Shown piece by piece: positions 51,962-60,664 of a DNA stretch of 64,000 nt. This DNA comes from JAKLIX01 sp964605655 (GTDB taxonomy: Bacteria > Bacteroidota > Bacteroidia > Bacteroidales > CAIXZF01): assembly GCA_964605655.1 (NCBI GenBank), contig CAZSDK010000004.1, positions 110,578 to 174,577 on the forward strand, read 5' to 3'. The first letter of the stretch is position 1, and the number at the start of each line of letters is the position of its first letter. The notes under the pieces were generated by a model. The model was not told where the DNA came from. It ran no database searches and saw nothing but the letters and a program-made list of their open reading frames with translations. Both the position numbers and the translations under genes were made by a program.

Positions 51962-54900
51962 TTACGGAATGTAGCTTCCGTTCAAATCGCCGGCACAAAG
52001 CGCTTTAATGGGCTGCGCAATGTTTTGATCGCCCATGATGGCAAGCTTAGATGGGGTATACACCCAGTCGGTAATGGAAAAACCACCGATAAGTCCGACA
52101 AACCTCTTGGAGATAAGCAGGGCATCGATGGAGTTGATATACGTGGAACCGTCTACGTCGGCAGCCTTCAGGTTCAATCCTTCCAGATAGACAATGCCGG
52201 TGAAATGTTTCAGGACGAGCAGGGCATCCACAGCATTGACTCCTCCCCATGCAAAGGGTGACTCACATTGGAGGGTGTAAAAACCCGGGATGACTTCCGG
52301 GAACAGAAAACTTCCATCTGTACTGCTCGTATCGGTTGCCACTATGCTGCCGTACCGCATGAGAAGCACTACGGTATTCGCTATGGGCGTATTTGTGTTG
52401 TTTTTGTAAGACACTGTACCTGCCAGGCTCACGGGGGCGGTGGCATAGATCACAATGATCGTATCTCTGCCAAGGCAGCCTCCGCCAAAGTCCACTTCGA
52501 CCCAAAATATGCCTGTGGATGAGACCTGGTAGGTGCTATCATGGCTTCCATCCTTCCAGGTACACTGGAGTCCGCCGTTAAAGTTTTCGGTTGTTAGCAG
52601 CAGGGTTTGTCCAGGCAGAAGAAGGGTGTCTGCCGGAAGACCGTAATGGTACCCGGGGGCATCGTCAAAGATCCAACCGTCGTTGTTGCCCAGGTCGGTG
52701 CTGTGCCTGCCGGCGCAGTACCCGCTGCCGCTGCCTGTGTGGATGCCGTTGAGCTGAATCCAGTCGCCGGCGACAGAGCCTCCGTCTTTATCAAAGGTAG
52801 CATGAACGGCCGGGTTGGATGACTGCAGGAGGATGGGCTGGCAGCTGTTGCCGCGGCAATACACTGAGTCAAGGACATGCAGGGTCTTTGAGGAAAGAAG
52901 GGTATAGGTCTTTCCTGCCGTAAGGATCAGCAAACCTGCTTCCACATCGTTGTTAAAGGTTGCGTTCCCCTTCAGGGTCAGGGTCTCACAGTTCACCAGG
53001 CCTTGTATGACGGCATTGCCATGTAAGGTAAGTGCATGATAGCTTCCTTCAGGCTGCAGAGTCCCGTTCCCCTCAAAGGTGACGTCATGAAAACTCCCCT
53101 GTGCGTTGAGGGTAGCGGTGCCTGACGGGTTCCCGAAGGTGATGTCATGGAAGGCAATGGAAGATGCTCCGGTGACAGCAATTCCGGCGTTGCTGCCTGT
53201 AAGCAAGAAAAGGCTCGTGCCGGGGTCCCATGTCAGTCCCTGGGTGTTGAGCACCAGGGCCTGAGAGCCTGAAGCAGAGAGGGTTATGGTGGAACTGCCC
53301 AGTGTCAAAGATCTGGGGTTGGTCAGGGAAGAGAGGAGATGTCCGGCAGAAATGGAATGGTTTTGCGTGATGAGCGTACCTGAGTTTAAATAGATGGTTG
53401 CGTTGCCGGCTGACAGGTCAGAGGTCATGATCCAGGAGCCGGATCCTGAAAGGTACAGCTTGTTAAGCAGGCTGTTCCCTTGAAGGTCGAGGGTGTCGCC
53501 AGTGCCGGCCGACATGAGGTTTACAATACCCTCTATCATCCAGGAGGTGGCCGGGGCGAGTATCAGCGACCCGTATATGCTTAGGGTGCTGGTGGCATCG
53601 CTGAATATGGCATGGCTCACGGTGGAGCTGCACACAAGGTCATGACACAGTACGTTCGTACCGTTGATGGTCACCGTTTGCCCTTCCTGGGTAAAGGAGT
53701 TCTCATCAAAACGGACGTGGATGTTGGCTGTCGGCACGCCGACCCCGCCATCGCCTCCGCTGGTGGCAGACCAGTGCGTCATATCACTCCAGTCTCCGGT
53801 GCCTCCAACCCAGTACAAATCGGTGAGGCATCCGGCTAAGATGCTCCATCCCTGGTTGTTACCCAGATCTACGGAATTGGCGGCCATAAATAAGGCGCCC
53901 CCCTGGGCTTTGTTGTCTTTCAGACTCACATAACTGACCATCACCGATCCCGATGTTTTGCTGAAGATGGCCTGCTGGCCTGCGACGCTTGATTGAATGA
54001 CCACGATGGCACCCGCATTGCCTTCAGCGATCAGCGCCTGATGTATCGTTTGGGTCTTGCCGTTTTCAAAAGTGTAAACTTTCCCGGCACTTAATTCCAG
54101 CGTGTCAAAAGTGTTGTTGCTGTTAATGCTGCCATTACCGTTCAACACTGCTTTGTGAAAACTGCTGGTGCCGTTAAAAGTGGCTGTCCCGCCTGCCGTG
54201 AGGTACTCAATGTTACAAGCTCCGTTGACAGTGAGATTACCCGTCGTTTCCACGAAGTCTGCCTGGCTGTGGGCACCCAGGGTAAGATTACTGTTGGCCT
54301 GGATGCTGTAATAAGTGTTTGCTACAGACGCGTTTGAGATATTACAGGTACCCGTGCCTGCAGTGGAACGTATCTTATAATAGGTCACGGGATAGTTTTG
54401 GAGATTTTTCAATCCGCCGTTGACACCGGTGATAATGATCTCCGAGGTTCCTGAGATCAGGGTGAGATTTGAAGTATTCACGTACCATTCATTACCGGTT
54501 GTTCCGGTAAGGGTGATCACTGAAGTACCCAGATCGATCACCCTGGGAAGGTTGTTGGAAGCAGTTAAAGTCCTGCAGCTTACCGGATAGCCCTGGGTCA
54601 CGAATGAGCCGTTATTGACAAAAATATCGTTATTTTCCACCGTCAGGGTATCCTGTAAGACATACTCGCCGGAACCGTCGAAATACACATCATTGGAGAA
54701 GGCCTGACCAGCCGCATATACGGCATTGCCGGCCAGGCCCGACGTGAAATGGATATAACCCTGGTAATTATTGGCGACCTTCTGGCTCAGCATATAATGC
54801 CCTGCGATATAGAAGTGCAGGGTATTGCCTCCGTTAAAGGAGGCATCGAAGTTGGTGTTGCTCCAGGTCATATTGCGGCACCAGCAGTTGCCGGAGGCAT

Positions 54901-56383
54901 CACCCAGTATGGTAACAACCTGGTTGTCAGTGGTGAATGAGTTGTTGTCAAAGAATACATTATCATTCACATTGGGGACACAACCTAAAGCTTCACCGCC
55001 TGAGACCTGTGACCAGTGCGTGCCGTCTTCCCAATTGCCACTTCCGCCTATCCAGTAAAAATTGCTGGACGAGGGTGAGTCAATGGTCCAACCGGGATTG
55101 TTTCCAAGGCTGATGGAATGAAGGGCGATGAAGCTGGCACCCCCTAAGGCCTGGATATCTTTCAGGAGCAGGTACTCTCCCGTCACCGTGCCCGATGCTT
55201 TGAAAATCTTCCCTAAACTCCCTGCCTGGCTTGATTTAATGGAGATATAGGCTGCGCAGTTTCCGGAAAGCGAAAGGTTGTCGTTGATAGTCAGCGTTTT
55301 GTTGTATTGAATAACGTATGACATTCCTGCAGTCAGGAGAACAGAATCTGCAGTTACACTTCCATTGATGGATGCATTGCCGAGGAAGTCAGCCCGGTGA
55401 AAAGTCTGATTGTTATTTAAGGTCGCCAATCCTCCGAAACGTGCGTAATTAAAATTACTTGTATAAGTAACAGTAGCATTTTGATGAATAATGACAGTGT
55501 CAAGGCTGCAGATACCGTATACACTACCGTTGCCAACAGTTTCAAACCGTTTGATGATACCGGTGGTTGAGTTGAAATAAATCTCGCAGATTCCCGTGCC
55601 GGTGTCGGTGGATTCGATGTTGTGGTAGATTATGTTTCCTGATCCGTAATTCTGCATGCCACCGTTGCTGCCCGTAAACCTGATGGTGGAATTGTCGGTA
55701 TGGAGTGTCAGGTTGGTGTTTTTGATATGCCATTCATAGGTGCTTGTACTGCTCAGAATGATTGTGGAATTCGTTATGTCTATAGTTCTTGTATTACTGT
55801 TGTTAGACTGAAACTTGCCGGCAGTAAGGCAATGACCGCCGGTTATTAAAGATCCGTTTTCCAGCACGATATTTTTGGAGCCGGCATTGAAGTCATCATT
55901 CAGGGTCCAACCACCCCCGACTCCGTCGAAATTAATGCCGACATCGAATGTTTTCCCGGCACTGGTGATGGTCCGTCCCGATTGAGTGGATTTAAAATTC
56001 AGGCTGCCGTAGATAGAAATGGTCATTTCGCTTATCAGCGTGAGAGAACCGTAGATATTGAGCGTGCCTGGGCCTGTAAAGGTGGGGTTGTAGGCAGCTC
56101 CCGTCCAGTTCATGTTTAGGCATGCCATCGTGTAAACGTACGATGTTGAGACAGTCTGACCGGCAGCAGTGAAGGAGTTGATATCGAAGAAGACATTGTC
56201 GTTCGCGGTGGGCACAGAAGTATAGAAGGTGCTGCCACCTGAAGCAGTGGCCCAGTGGGTAGCATACTGATGCCAGGAACCGGTACCTCCTACCCAGTAA
56301 TAATCGGCTGCCCAACCTGAAAGAACCATCAGGTTTGAAAGCAATGCAACAATAGTTCTTTTCATGATAAAAGGTATGATCAA
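51962..56383 (-). CDS. Large secreted triple-repeat protein with dockerin-like end
   Basis: A 1473-residue exported protein with signal peptide MKRTIVALLSNLMVLSGWA (from 56365; five further residues precede it). Three ~415-residue modules begin YYWVGGTGSWHQYATHW (near 27), FYWIGGSGNWEDGTHW (near 440) and LYWVGGTGDWSDMTHW (near 855). Each continues with VPTANDNVFFD, a CxNMxW/CRNMTW strand and many short beta-strands with repeated LNGNGSIN-like turns, fitting a beta-helix. The end (about 1300-1473) has a carboxypeptidase-regulatory-like domain and two dockerin-type repeats (VNAVDALLVLKHFTG and DVDGSTYINSIDALLISKRFVG). It stops at GDLNGSYIP without the T9SS tag expected of such a protein, so the C-terminus may be lost. 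Confidence 0.82.
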   Translation of the reverse strand: MIIPFIMKRTIVALLSNLMVLSGWAADYYWVGGTGSWHQYATHWATASGGSTFYTSVPTANDNVFFDINSFTAAGQTVSTSYVYTMACLNMNWTGAAYNPTFTGPGTLNIYGSLTLISEMTISIYGSLNFKSTQSGRTITSAGKTFDVGINFDGVGGGWTLNDDFNAGSKNIVLENGSLITGGHCLTAGKFQSNNSNTRTIDITNSTIILSSTSTYEWHIKNTNLTLHTDNSTIRFTGSNGGMQNYGSGNIIYHNIESTDTGTGICEIYFNSTTGIIKRFETVGNGSVYGICSLDTVIIHQNATVTYTSNFNYARFGGLATLNNNQTFHRADFLGNASINGSVTADSVLLTAGMSYVIQYNKTLTINDNLSLSGNCAAYISIKSSQAGSLGKIFKASGTVTGEYLLLKDIQALGGASFIALHSISLGNNPGWTIDSPSSSNFYWIGGSGNWEDGTHWSQVSGGEALGCVPNVNDNVFFDNNSFTTDNQVVTILGDASGNCWCRNMTWSNTNFDASFNGGNTLHFYIAGHYMLSQKVANNYQGYIHFTSGLAGNAVYAAGQAFSNDVYFDGSGEYVLQDTLTVENNDIFVNNGSFVTQGYPVSCRTLTASNNLPRVIDLGTSVITLTGTTGNEWYVNTSNLTLISGTSEIIITGVNGGLKNLQNYPVTYYKIRSTAGTGTCNISNASVANTYYSIQANSNLTLGAHSQADFVETTGNLTVNGACNIEYLTAGGTATFNGTSSFHKAVLNGNGSINSNNTFDTLELSAGKVYTFENGKTQTIHQALIAEGNAGAIVVIQSSVAGQQAIFSKTSGSVMVSYVSLKDNKAQGGALFMAANSVDLGNNQGWSILAGCLTDLYWVGGTGDWSDMTHWSATSGGDGGVGVPTANIHVRFDENSFTQEGQTVTINGTNVLCHDLVCSSTVSHAIFSDATSTLSIYGSLILAPATSWMIEGIVNLMSAGTGDTLDLQGNSLLNKLYLSGSGSWIMTSDLSAGNATIYLNSGTLITQNHSISAGHLLSSLTNPRSLTLGSSTITLSASGSQALVLNTQGLTWDPGTSLFLLTGSNAGIAVTGASSIAFHDITFGNPSGTATLNAQGSFHDVTFEGNGTLQPEGSYHALTLHGNAVIQGLVNCETLTLKGNATFNNDVEAGLLILTAGKTYTLLSSKTLHVLDSVYCRGNSCQPILLQSSNPAVHATFDKDGGSVAGDWIQLNGIHTGSGSGYCAGRHSTDLGNNDGWIFDDAPGYHYGLPADTLLLPGQTLLLTTENFNGGLQCTWKDGSHDSTYQVSSTGIFWVEVDFGGGCLGRDTIIVIYATAPVSLAGTVSYKNNTNTPIANTVVLLMRYGSIVATDTSSTDGSFLFPEVIPGFYTLQCESPFAWGGVNAVDALLVLKHFTGIVYLEGLNLKAADVDGSTYINSIDALLISKRFVGLIGGFSITDWVYTPSKLAIMGDQNIAQPIKALCAGDLNGSYIP

Positions 56384-56832
56384 TAATTGTGGTTCATATC
56401 GTGAAAATACAAATTTTTTAGCATCTTGTCTCGTCCTAAAAAAAGTTGATCAACTAAGCTTCTGAATGAAAATTCTAAGAACTGTAATATTTCATCTTCA
56501 GCCCCTCTCGGGGCTGAGATTCGCGGCTCAGACCATTGTCCACGGGTGTCAGTGACATAAGTAGCTACTTCTATCGTTTCGATTCATTTTACCTGTAAAA
56601 TGAATAACCAGTAAGGTTTTTTGCACGATTCCCCAGTTAACCGAGGCATCCGGATACGCTAAGCAGGAGTTTATAAAAGGGAAAGGGGAGAAAACTGAAG
56701 CCTGCCTGACTGTGTAAGCAGGAAAGTGAAGTATAAAAGACTGAAGGAGAGGAATATATAGTTTATCCTGCATTTACTTGTCACCTCAACCTTGCCTTGT
56801 ACCTTCAATTTTCAAGTTTTTCACTTAATGTA
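56384..56832. other. Intergenic region with hairpin and direct repeat R2
   Basis: No gene is supported in these 449 bases. It holds a strong hairpin (CAGCCCC, TCTC loop, GGGGCTG at 56499-56516, extendable by a pair on each side) and repeat R2 at 56561-56651. The 3' part (56770-56820) has a degenerate ACCTTG/CCTTGTACC pattern that could be an eroded short-tandem repeat. Confidence 0.55.
56561..56651. repeat. Direct repeat R2, diverged copy
   Basis: Partner of R1 (51850-51940), same orientation. Its hairpin CATTTTAC-CT-GTAAAATG (56585-56602) is the counterpart of the R1 hairpin; the loop-side bases differ but the outer CATTTT/AAAATG pairing is kept in both. The two copies bracket the 1473-residue protein gene. 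Confidence 0.7.
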
Positions 56833-58119
56833 TTATTCCATCCCCGCCATCATCATCAGGAGCTGTCCGACATCCTCCCAGCCCCAGCCGGGCCCGTCCC
56901 AGCAAGGGATGGCATCATAAAAGACGGAAAGCCGGATGTTCAGGTAAACCAGCACCACGGCAGGGATCAGCAGCAGAAGCTTATGCCGGGAAGGCAGACG
57001 CCAGACCAGGTCCTGCACCATGACCAGAAAAGGTAAGGCCATCAGCCCGTAGAAATCCACAAAACTGCGGTACCCGAATCCACAGGCAAAGGTGTACGAC
57101 CACCAACTGGCGTTGATATACCAGATCAGCACAAAGATGACCGGCACCGCCCACCGCCAGGGCGCCTTGATGATAAATCCCCTCACCATACCGGCCAGGC
57201 TGAGCAGCATCACCGGGCTGTAGACCAGCCATCCGCTACGGGGACCTGCCAGCACCGCCAGCATACGGGGTTGTGCCCAGAAGCGAAAGGTCTCGTTGTC
57301 GGTATAGGAATAATGGTAGGAATACACCAGCCAGCGCCCGGTGGTAAGATGCCAGTAATACATCTGCGGCAGGAAAAGCAGGAAGGCGGTGGCCAGGAAG
57401 ATCACCACGGGCCCGGCCTTGGAGAAAAACCACCTCAGCCTGCCCACAAGCTCCTTCCAATGGTTGATGTCATAAAGGAAGATAAACAGCACGGCGACCG
57501 CATTGGTCGGCCGGACAATGACCGCCAGAGCCAGGGGTAAGGCACACCACAGGGTGTTACGGGTTGAGGGTGACTGTAGGAATGGAGGGACCCGGTAAAG
57601 GAACCAGGCTATCAGAAAGAAAGAGAAGCTGTGGCTCAATCCCGATTCCACCAGGGTGTAAAAGAATAGGTTGGATGCCAGGAAGAGGAGGCCCAGGCCC
57701 GCCAGCCTGCCGGTACGGTCGGTGGAGGCGGTCGTCTTCCATAAGAACCTTATTCCCAACAGGGTATAGGTGACAGATGCCAGGGTGATGAAGAAACCGT
57801 TAACGGCCGTATAACCGTCATGGGGAAGATGAAGGGCCATGTTCACCAACATCCCGGCAAGGAAGAAGGGAAGCTGCATGAGGGCGACGCCATAGGTGTA
57901 TTTGTTGAAGGCGGTGCCGTCAGGAAGGAAATAGGCGTAAGGCTGTGCCTTCAGGTCGTGATGGATGAAAACGGCGGTGAGATACTGGTAATAACCTTCC
58001 GCATCGGCCCAGATCATGCGGGAGAAATCCTTCTTGATCAGCCAGGACACCAGCAGGGCCACGCCGGCCAGCAGCAGCGGCCACATCGTCCTGCGAAGTA
58101 TTCCCGGGAGTGTTGCCAA
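56833..58119 (-). CDS. Polytopic membrane protein, glycosyltransferase-39/87-like
   Basis: A 428-residue protein with about ten membrane helices. An early periplasmic loop reads KDFSRMIWADAEGYYQYLTAVFIHHDLKAQPY, with acidic residues (ADAEGYYQY) placed as in the catalytic loop of GT-C glycosyltransferases that use polyprenyl-phosphate sugars. Later segments include LASVTYTLLGIRFLW, ALPLALAVIVRPTNAVAVLFIFL and YNASWWSYTFACGFGYRSFVD (last loop). GT-C family assignment is inferred from this topology. Acceptor and sugar are unknown. It follows the AlkD-like gene at 4 bases, so it is co-transcribed. Confidence 0.68.
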   Translation of the reverse strand: MATLPGILRRTMWPLLLAGVALLVSWLIKKDFSRMIWADAEGYYQYLTAVFIHHDLKAQPYAYFLPDGTAFNKYTYGVALMQLPFFLAGMLVNMALHLPHDGYTAVNGFFITLASVTYTLLGIRFLWKTTASTDRTGRLAGLGLLFLASNLFFYTLVESGLSHSFSFFLIAWFLYRVPPFLQSPSTRNTLWCALPLALAVIVRPTNAVAVLFIFLYDINHWKELVGRLRWFFSKAGPVVIFLATAFLLFLPQMYYWHLTTGRWLVYSYHYSYTDNETFRFWAQPRMLAVLAGPRSGWLVYSPVMLLSLAGMVRGFIIKAPWRWAVPVIFVLIWYINASWWSYTFACGFGYRSFVDFYGLMALPFLVMVQDLVWRLPSRHKLLLLIPAVVLVYLNIRLSVFYDAIPCWDGPGWGWEDVGQLLMMMAGME

Positions 58120-58123
58120 ACTG

Positions 58124-58837
58124 TTATTTGGATTTTCTGAACCTTTCCTTGTCTTCCTTGCTCATCTTCTCAGTGGCATACTGAAAGATGAGGCGGGGTG
58201 CGGTATCTTTCCATTTCAGCAGGAAGACCTCCACCTCTGTCGGGTGTTTCTTCCATGTCTCTCTGAGCAGCCATCCTGCCCCCTGGTGTACTACTCTTTC
58301 GGTGTCCTGCATCAATGGAGCGGTGTATTCGAGGATGTTTCCGGGCGGATGTCCTGCCTTCATCACGTATATCATGGCTACCAGGGAGATCCTTCTTTTA
58401 TAAGGCCTGTCTGAAAACCTCCAGGGCTCGAGGTCAGACACGTCCAAGTACTTTTTCTTAAGGTGCTCTTTCAGCAGCTCCATGCAGATCCAGTCGGCGT
58501 GGGCCCAGTTGGTGATGCCGATGTCGGGCCATCGGGCGATGGTGAGAAAACTCTCCCTGGAATAATGCTTTTTCATCTTCATGAAGGAATGCATGGCGGC
58601 AGAGGGAAGCTCATAGGCCTGCTCCGGGATGAGCAACAGCGAGAGTTCCTGCACCTCCTTCATCAGGGGCTGTTCCCGGTCCAGGATCTCCTGGATCTTT
58701 CCTTCCAGCAGCCCTTTCTCTAGCCCGTATCCCTGGTATCCCTCCTTGAAGTAGCGGGAGTACTTTTTTACGATCTCAGGATTCTGGTTCGATTCACAGA
58801 AATCCTTGATTTCCTGGTGGATGGCTTTGATGTCCAT
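58124..58837 (-). CDS. AlkD-like DNA alkylation repair family protein
   Basis: A 237-residue all-helical protein of the AlkD/HEAT-like DNA glycosylase family. It shows the helical repeats FCESNQNPEIVKKYSRYFKEGYQGYGL, SFMKMKKHYSRESFLTIARWPDIGITNWAHADWICMELL, and the C-terminal RRISLVAMIYVMKAG, then APLMQDTERVVHQGAGWLLRETWKK. Bacillus AlkD removes positively charged alkylated bases such as 3-methyladenine without base flipping. The family is diverse and some members lack activity; Trp and Asp residues that could serve are present. It lies 16 bases after the YbjQ gene. Confidence 0.83.
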   Translation of the reverse strand: MDIKAIHQEIKDFCESNQNPEIVKKYSRYFKEGYQGYGLEKGLLEGKIQEILDREQPLMKEVQELSLLLIPEQAYELPSAAMHSFMKMKKHYSRESFLTIARWPDIGITNWAHADWICMELLKEHLKKKYLDVSDLEPWRFSDRPYKRRISLVAMIYVMKAGHPPGNILEYTAPLMQDTERVVHQGAGWLLRETWKKHPTEVEVFLLKWKDTAPRLIFQYATEKMSKEDKERFRKSK

Positions 58838-58853
58838 GGGGAAACCGCAGTGT

Positions 58854-59174
58854 CTATTCCACGAAGACGGCCGTTCCGGCAGCGGTCACCATGAGCATGC
58901 CGTTGTTGGCGCCCAGAGACTCATAGTCCAGGTCTACGCCGATGACGGCGTTGGCCCCCAGCTGTTGTGCCTGATAGGTCATCTCCTGGATGGCAGTGTC
59001 TTTGGCTTCTTTCAGCACTTTCTCGTAGGCACCGGCACGTCCGCCCACGATGTCGCGGATGCCTGCCAGAAAATCCTTGAAAATGTTCGCTCCGATGATG
59101 GTCTCCCCGGATACGAGTCCCAGGTACTTGGTGATCTTTTTCCCTTCGAGGGTGTTGGTGGTGGTGATAATCAT
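58854..59174 (-). CDS. YbjQ/UPF0145 family protein
   Basis: A 106-residue protein of the YbjQ (UPF0145, formerly DUF74) family: MIITTTNTLEGKKITKYLGLVSGETIIGANIF, then GRAGAYEKVLKEAKDTAIQEMTYQAQQLGANAVIGVDLDYESLG. These form a pentameric beta-alpha fold; a heavy-metal-binding role has been suggested but is not established. It precedes the AlkD-like gene closely. Length is normal. Confidence 0.94.
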   Translation of the reverse strand: MIITTTNTLEGKKITKYLGLVSGETIIGANIFKDFLAGIRDIVGGRAGAYEKVLKEAKDTAIQEMTYQAQQLGANAVIGVDLDYESLGANNGMLMVTAAGTAVFVE

Positions 59175-59248
59175 AGTGAAAAGAGGTTTGAAAATTGAAT
59201 GATGATAGGAGTGGTAAAATTATCAAATAATACGGTTGGTTCAGGGGT

Positions 59249-60421
59249 TCATCGCTTTTTCACATGCCGTACCGGGGCCTGTCCGAAGAGGTTCTTTCGC
59301 TGTGCCACCGGGGTGCCGATATAAGCCTCGACAAACTGTACCTCCTCCCCGAGTTTCTGTATCGACTGGCTGATCTTTCCTCTCATCTGATTGATGTTGC
59401 TGCTGAGAGCGGGGTCATCGCTCTGAAGCCGCTGCATGAGCTCATTCGCCTTGTTGAGGGGGGCTTTTACCTGGGATATCATCTCCCTGAGACGGGCGTC
59501 ATCCCTGGGTGGCTGGAATTTCTTGTTTTTATACTGTATATAGACATTGAACTGGTTGACGCCCTGGTTGAAGAGGGTAACGGCCTCGTTGAACTGGTTG
59601 ATGACCAGGTTCTGTTCCAATATTTTCTTTTCCATGAGGATCTGGCTGAGATGCCGTTGCAGCAACTCCGATTGGGCACCGTTGCCGTTGATGCGGCGAA
59701 CTGTGGCATCGATCTGGGTAGCGCGGTCCGAGGACAGATATTGGCTGATGGAATCAGAAGGAAAGTCGTTGCCGGCTTCCACCTGCAGGCTGTCGCCACT
59801 ATTGAAAGCTTCGTAGGAGAAGGGCTTTGAAAGGAACTGGAAGAGGGGGTCGAAGGGTATGTGTTGCTGAATGCCGGCTTCAGGTTTCACCAGGTACCAG
59901 GAAGGGTTGAAGAGTGCGGTAAAAGACATATTATCGACATATCCCGCGCCCCAGGTGGGGTCGCTCAGGTACCACTGACCGCCGAGCTGTATCGCCATCC
60001 AGGAGTGGGGGAGGGGATTGAGGATCCCCTGATGGCGGGTGTAGCCGGCAATGATGAAGGAGGTGATGCCCAGCTGCCTGCATACCGACAGTGCCAGCTC
60101 CACATAGCCCTGGCAGATGCCCTTCCTGGTGCTGAAGGTGCGGCTGACGGCGTCTTCCGGACTTTTATACGGCTGTGGGTTCATCATGAGCGGAACGTCA
60201 TAGGCGATTTCATGCGTGATCCAGTAAAAGAGCAGGGCATAGCGCATTTCCGGGTCTTCCGACGAGGAGCGGATCAGGGAGGTAAGGGATGGCAGGCTGA
60301 TGTTTTTTTGTTGCCTGATGGATTCATAAGACCCTGTGATGTTGTCCCAATCCCGGGTGCTCTGAGCGGGAAGCAGCTGCGATGCAGCTAAAAGTGCAAG
60401 AAGGAAGATCGTTTTATGCAT
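59249..60421 (-). CDS. Secreted transglutaminase-like protein
   Basis: A 390-residue exported protein (signal peptide MHKTIFLLALLAASQLLPAQ; start 60421 preferred over the reading from 60472, which precedes it and crosses the promoter). The papain-like transglutaminase core is at about residues 65-165: Cys103 in RKGICQGYVELALSVC, His139 in HSWMAIQLGGQWYLSDPTWG and Asp154. The triad is complete. The C-terminal half is helical (about residues 220-350, including QFNEAVTLFNQGVNQFNVYIQ). Such domains act as peptidases or protein cross-linkers in the periplasm; substrate unknown. It may head an operon with the YbjQ, AlkD-like and membrane genes. Confidence 0.88.
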   Translation of the reverse strand: MHKTIFLLALLAASQLLPAQSTRDWDNITGSYESIRQQKNISLPSLTSLIRSSSEDPEMRYALLFYWITHEIAYDVPLMMNPQPYKSPEDAVSRTFSTRKGICQGYVELALSVCRQLGITSFIIAGYTRHQGILNPLPHSWMAIQLGGQWYLSDPTWGAGYVDNMSFTALFNPSWYLVKPEAGIQQHIPFDPLFQFLSKPFSYEAFNSGDSLQVEAGNDFPSDSISQYLSSDRATQIDATVRRINGNGAQSELLQRHLSQILMEKKILEQNLVINQFNEAVTLFNQGVNQFNVYIQYKNKKFQPPRDDARLREMISQVKAPLNKANELMQRLQSDDPALSSNINQMRGKISQSIQKLGEEVQFVEAYIGTPVAQRKNLFGQAPVRHVKKR

Positions 60422-60459
60422 AAGGTCACCGGTGATCTGGTTCAACGCCGGCCGGCCTG

Positions 60460-60467
60460 CAAAATTA
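60460..60467 (-). promoter_or_regulatory. -7 promoter element for the transglutaminase gene
   Basis: Minus-strand TAATTTTG fits TAnnTTTG and ends 38 bases before the ATG at 60421. It separates the start from the palindrome group. Confidence 0.58.
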
Positions 60468-60509
60468 TCCAATAGGAATTGGATTCATGGGTATATGGGA
60501 AAAAATTAC

Positions 60510-60549
60510 AAAATTGTAGGATCATGCCATGGCATGATCCTACAATTTT
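60510..60549. repeat. Palindrome P1 (40 bp, perfect)
   Basis: Perfect inverted repeat centred on CCATGG at 60527-60532, with 20-base arms (AAAATTGTAGGATCATGCCA and its complement). On the minus strand it is followed by GTAATTTTTT, so it may be an intrinsic terminator for the DUF5916 gene. Its inner 30 bases are identical to P2. Confidence 0.92.
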
Positions 60550-60572
60550 TTGATCTGGAATTTGCCATGGCA

Positions 60573-60602
60573 TGTAGGATCATGCCATGGCATGATCCTA
60601 CA
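60573..60602. repeat. Palindrome P2 (30 bp, perfect)
   Basis: Perfect inverted repeat with 15-base arms (TGTAGGATCATGCCA) around CCATGG. It is identical to the core of P1, including the bases CAATTT that follow. A short TGCCATGGCA (60563-60572) precedes it. Confidence 0.92.
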
Positions 60603-60618
60603 ATTTCGTTCCTGTGAT

Positions 60619-60664
60619 TTGCGGTATGTAGCGTCATGCCATGGCATGACGCTACATATCGCAA
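60619..60664. repeat. Palindrome P3 (46 bp with one G-T pair)
   Basis: Perfect from 60625 to 60658 (17-base arms, ATGTAGCGTCATGCCA type), extended to 60619-60664 with a single G-T mismatch. Relative to P1/P2, GGATC has become GCGTC with the matching change in the other arm, so pairing is preserved. It ends at the base next to the stop codon of the DUF5916 gene (60665-60667). Confidence 0.9.

Noticed and set aside
56499..56516. CAGCCCC-TCTC-GGGGCTG hairpin as a terminator
   Set aside because: There is no U-tract after it on either strand and no gene ends beside it, so it is kept only as a hairpin in the intergenic note.
56770..56830. Degenerate ACCTTG-like repeats before the membrane protein gene end
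   Set aside because: Could be an eroded heptamer array, but no two copies are clean enough.
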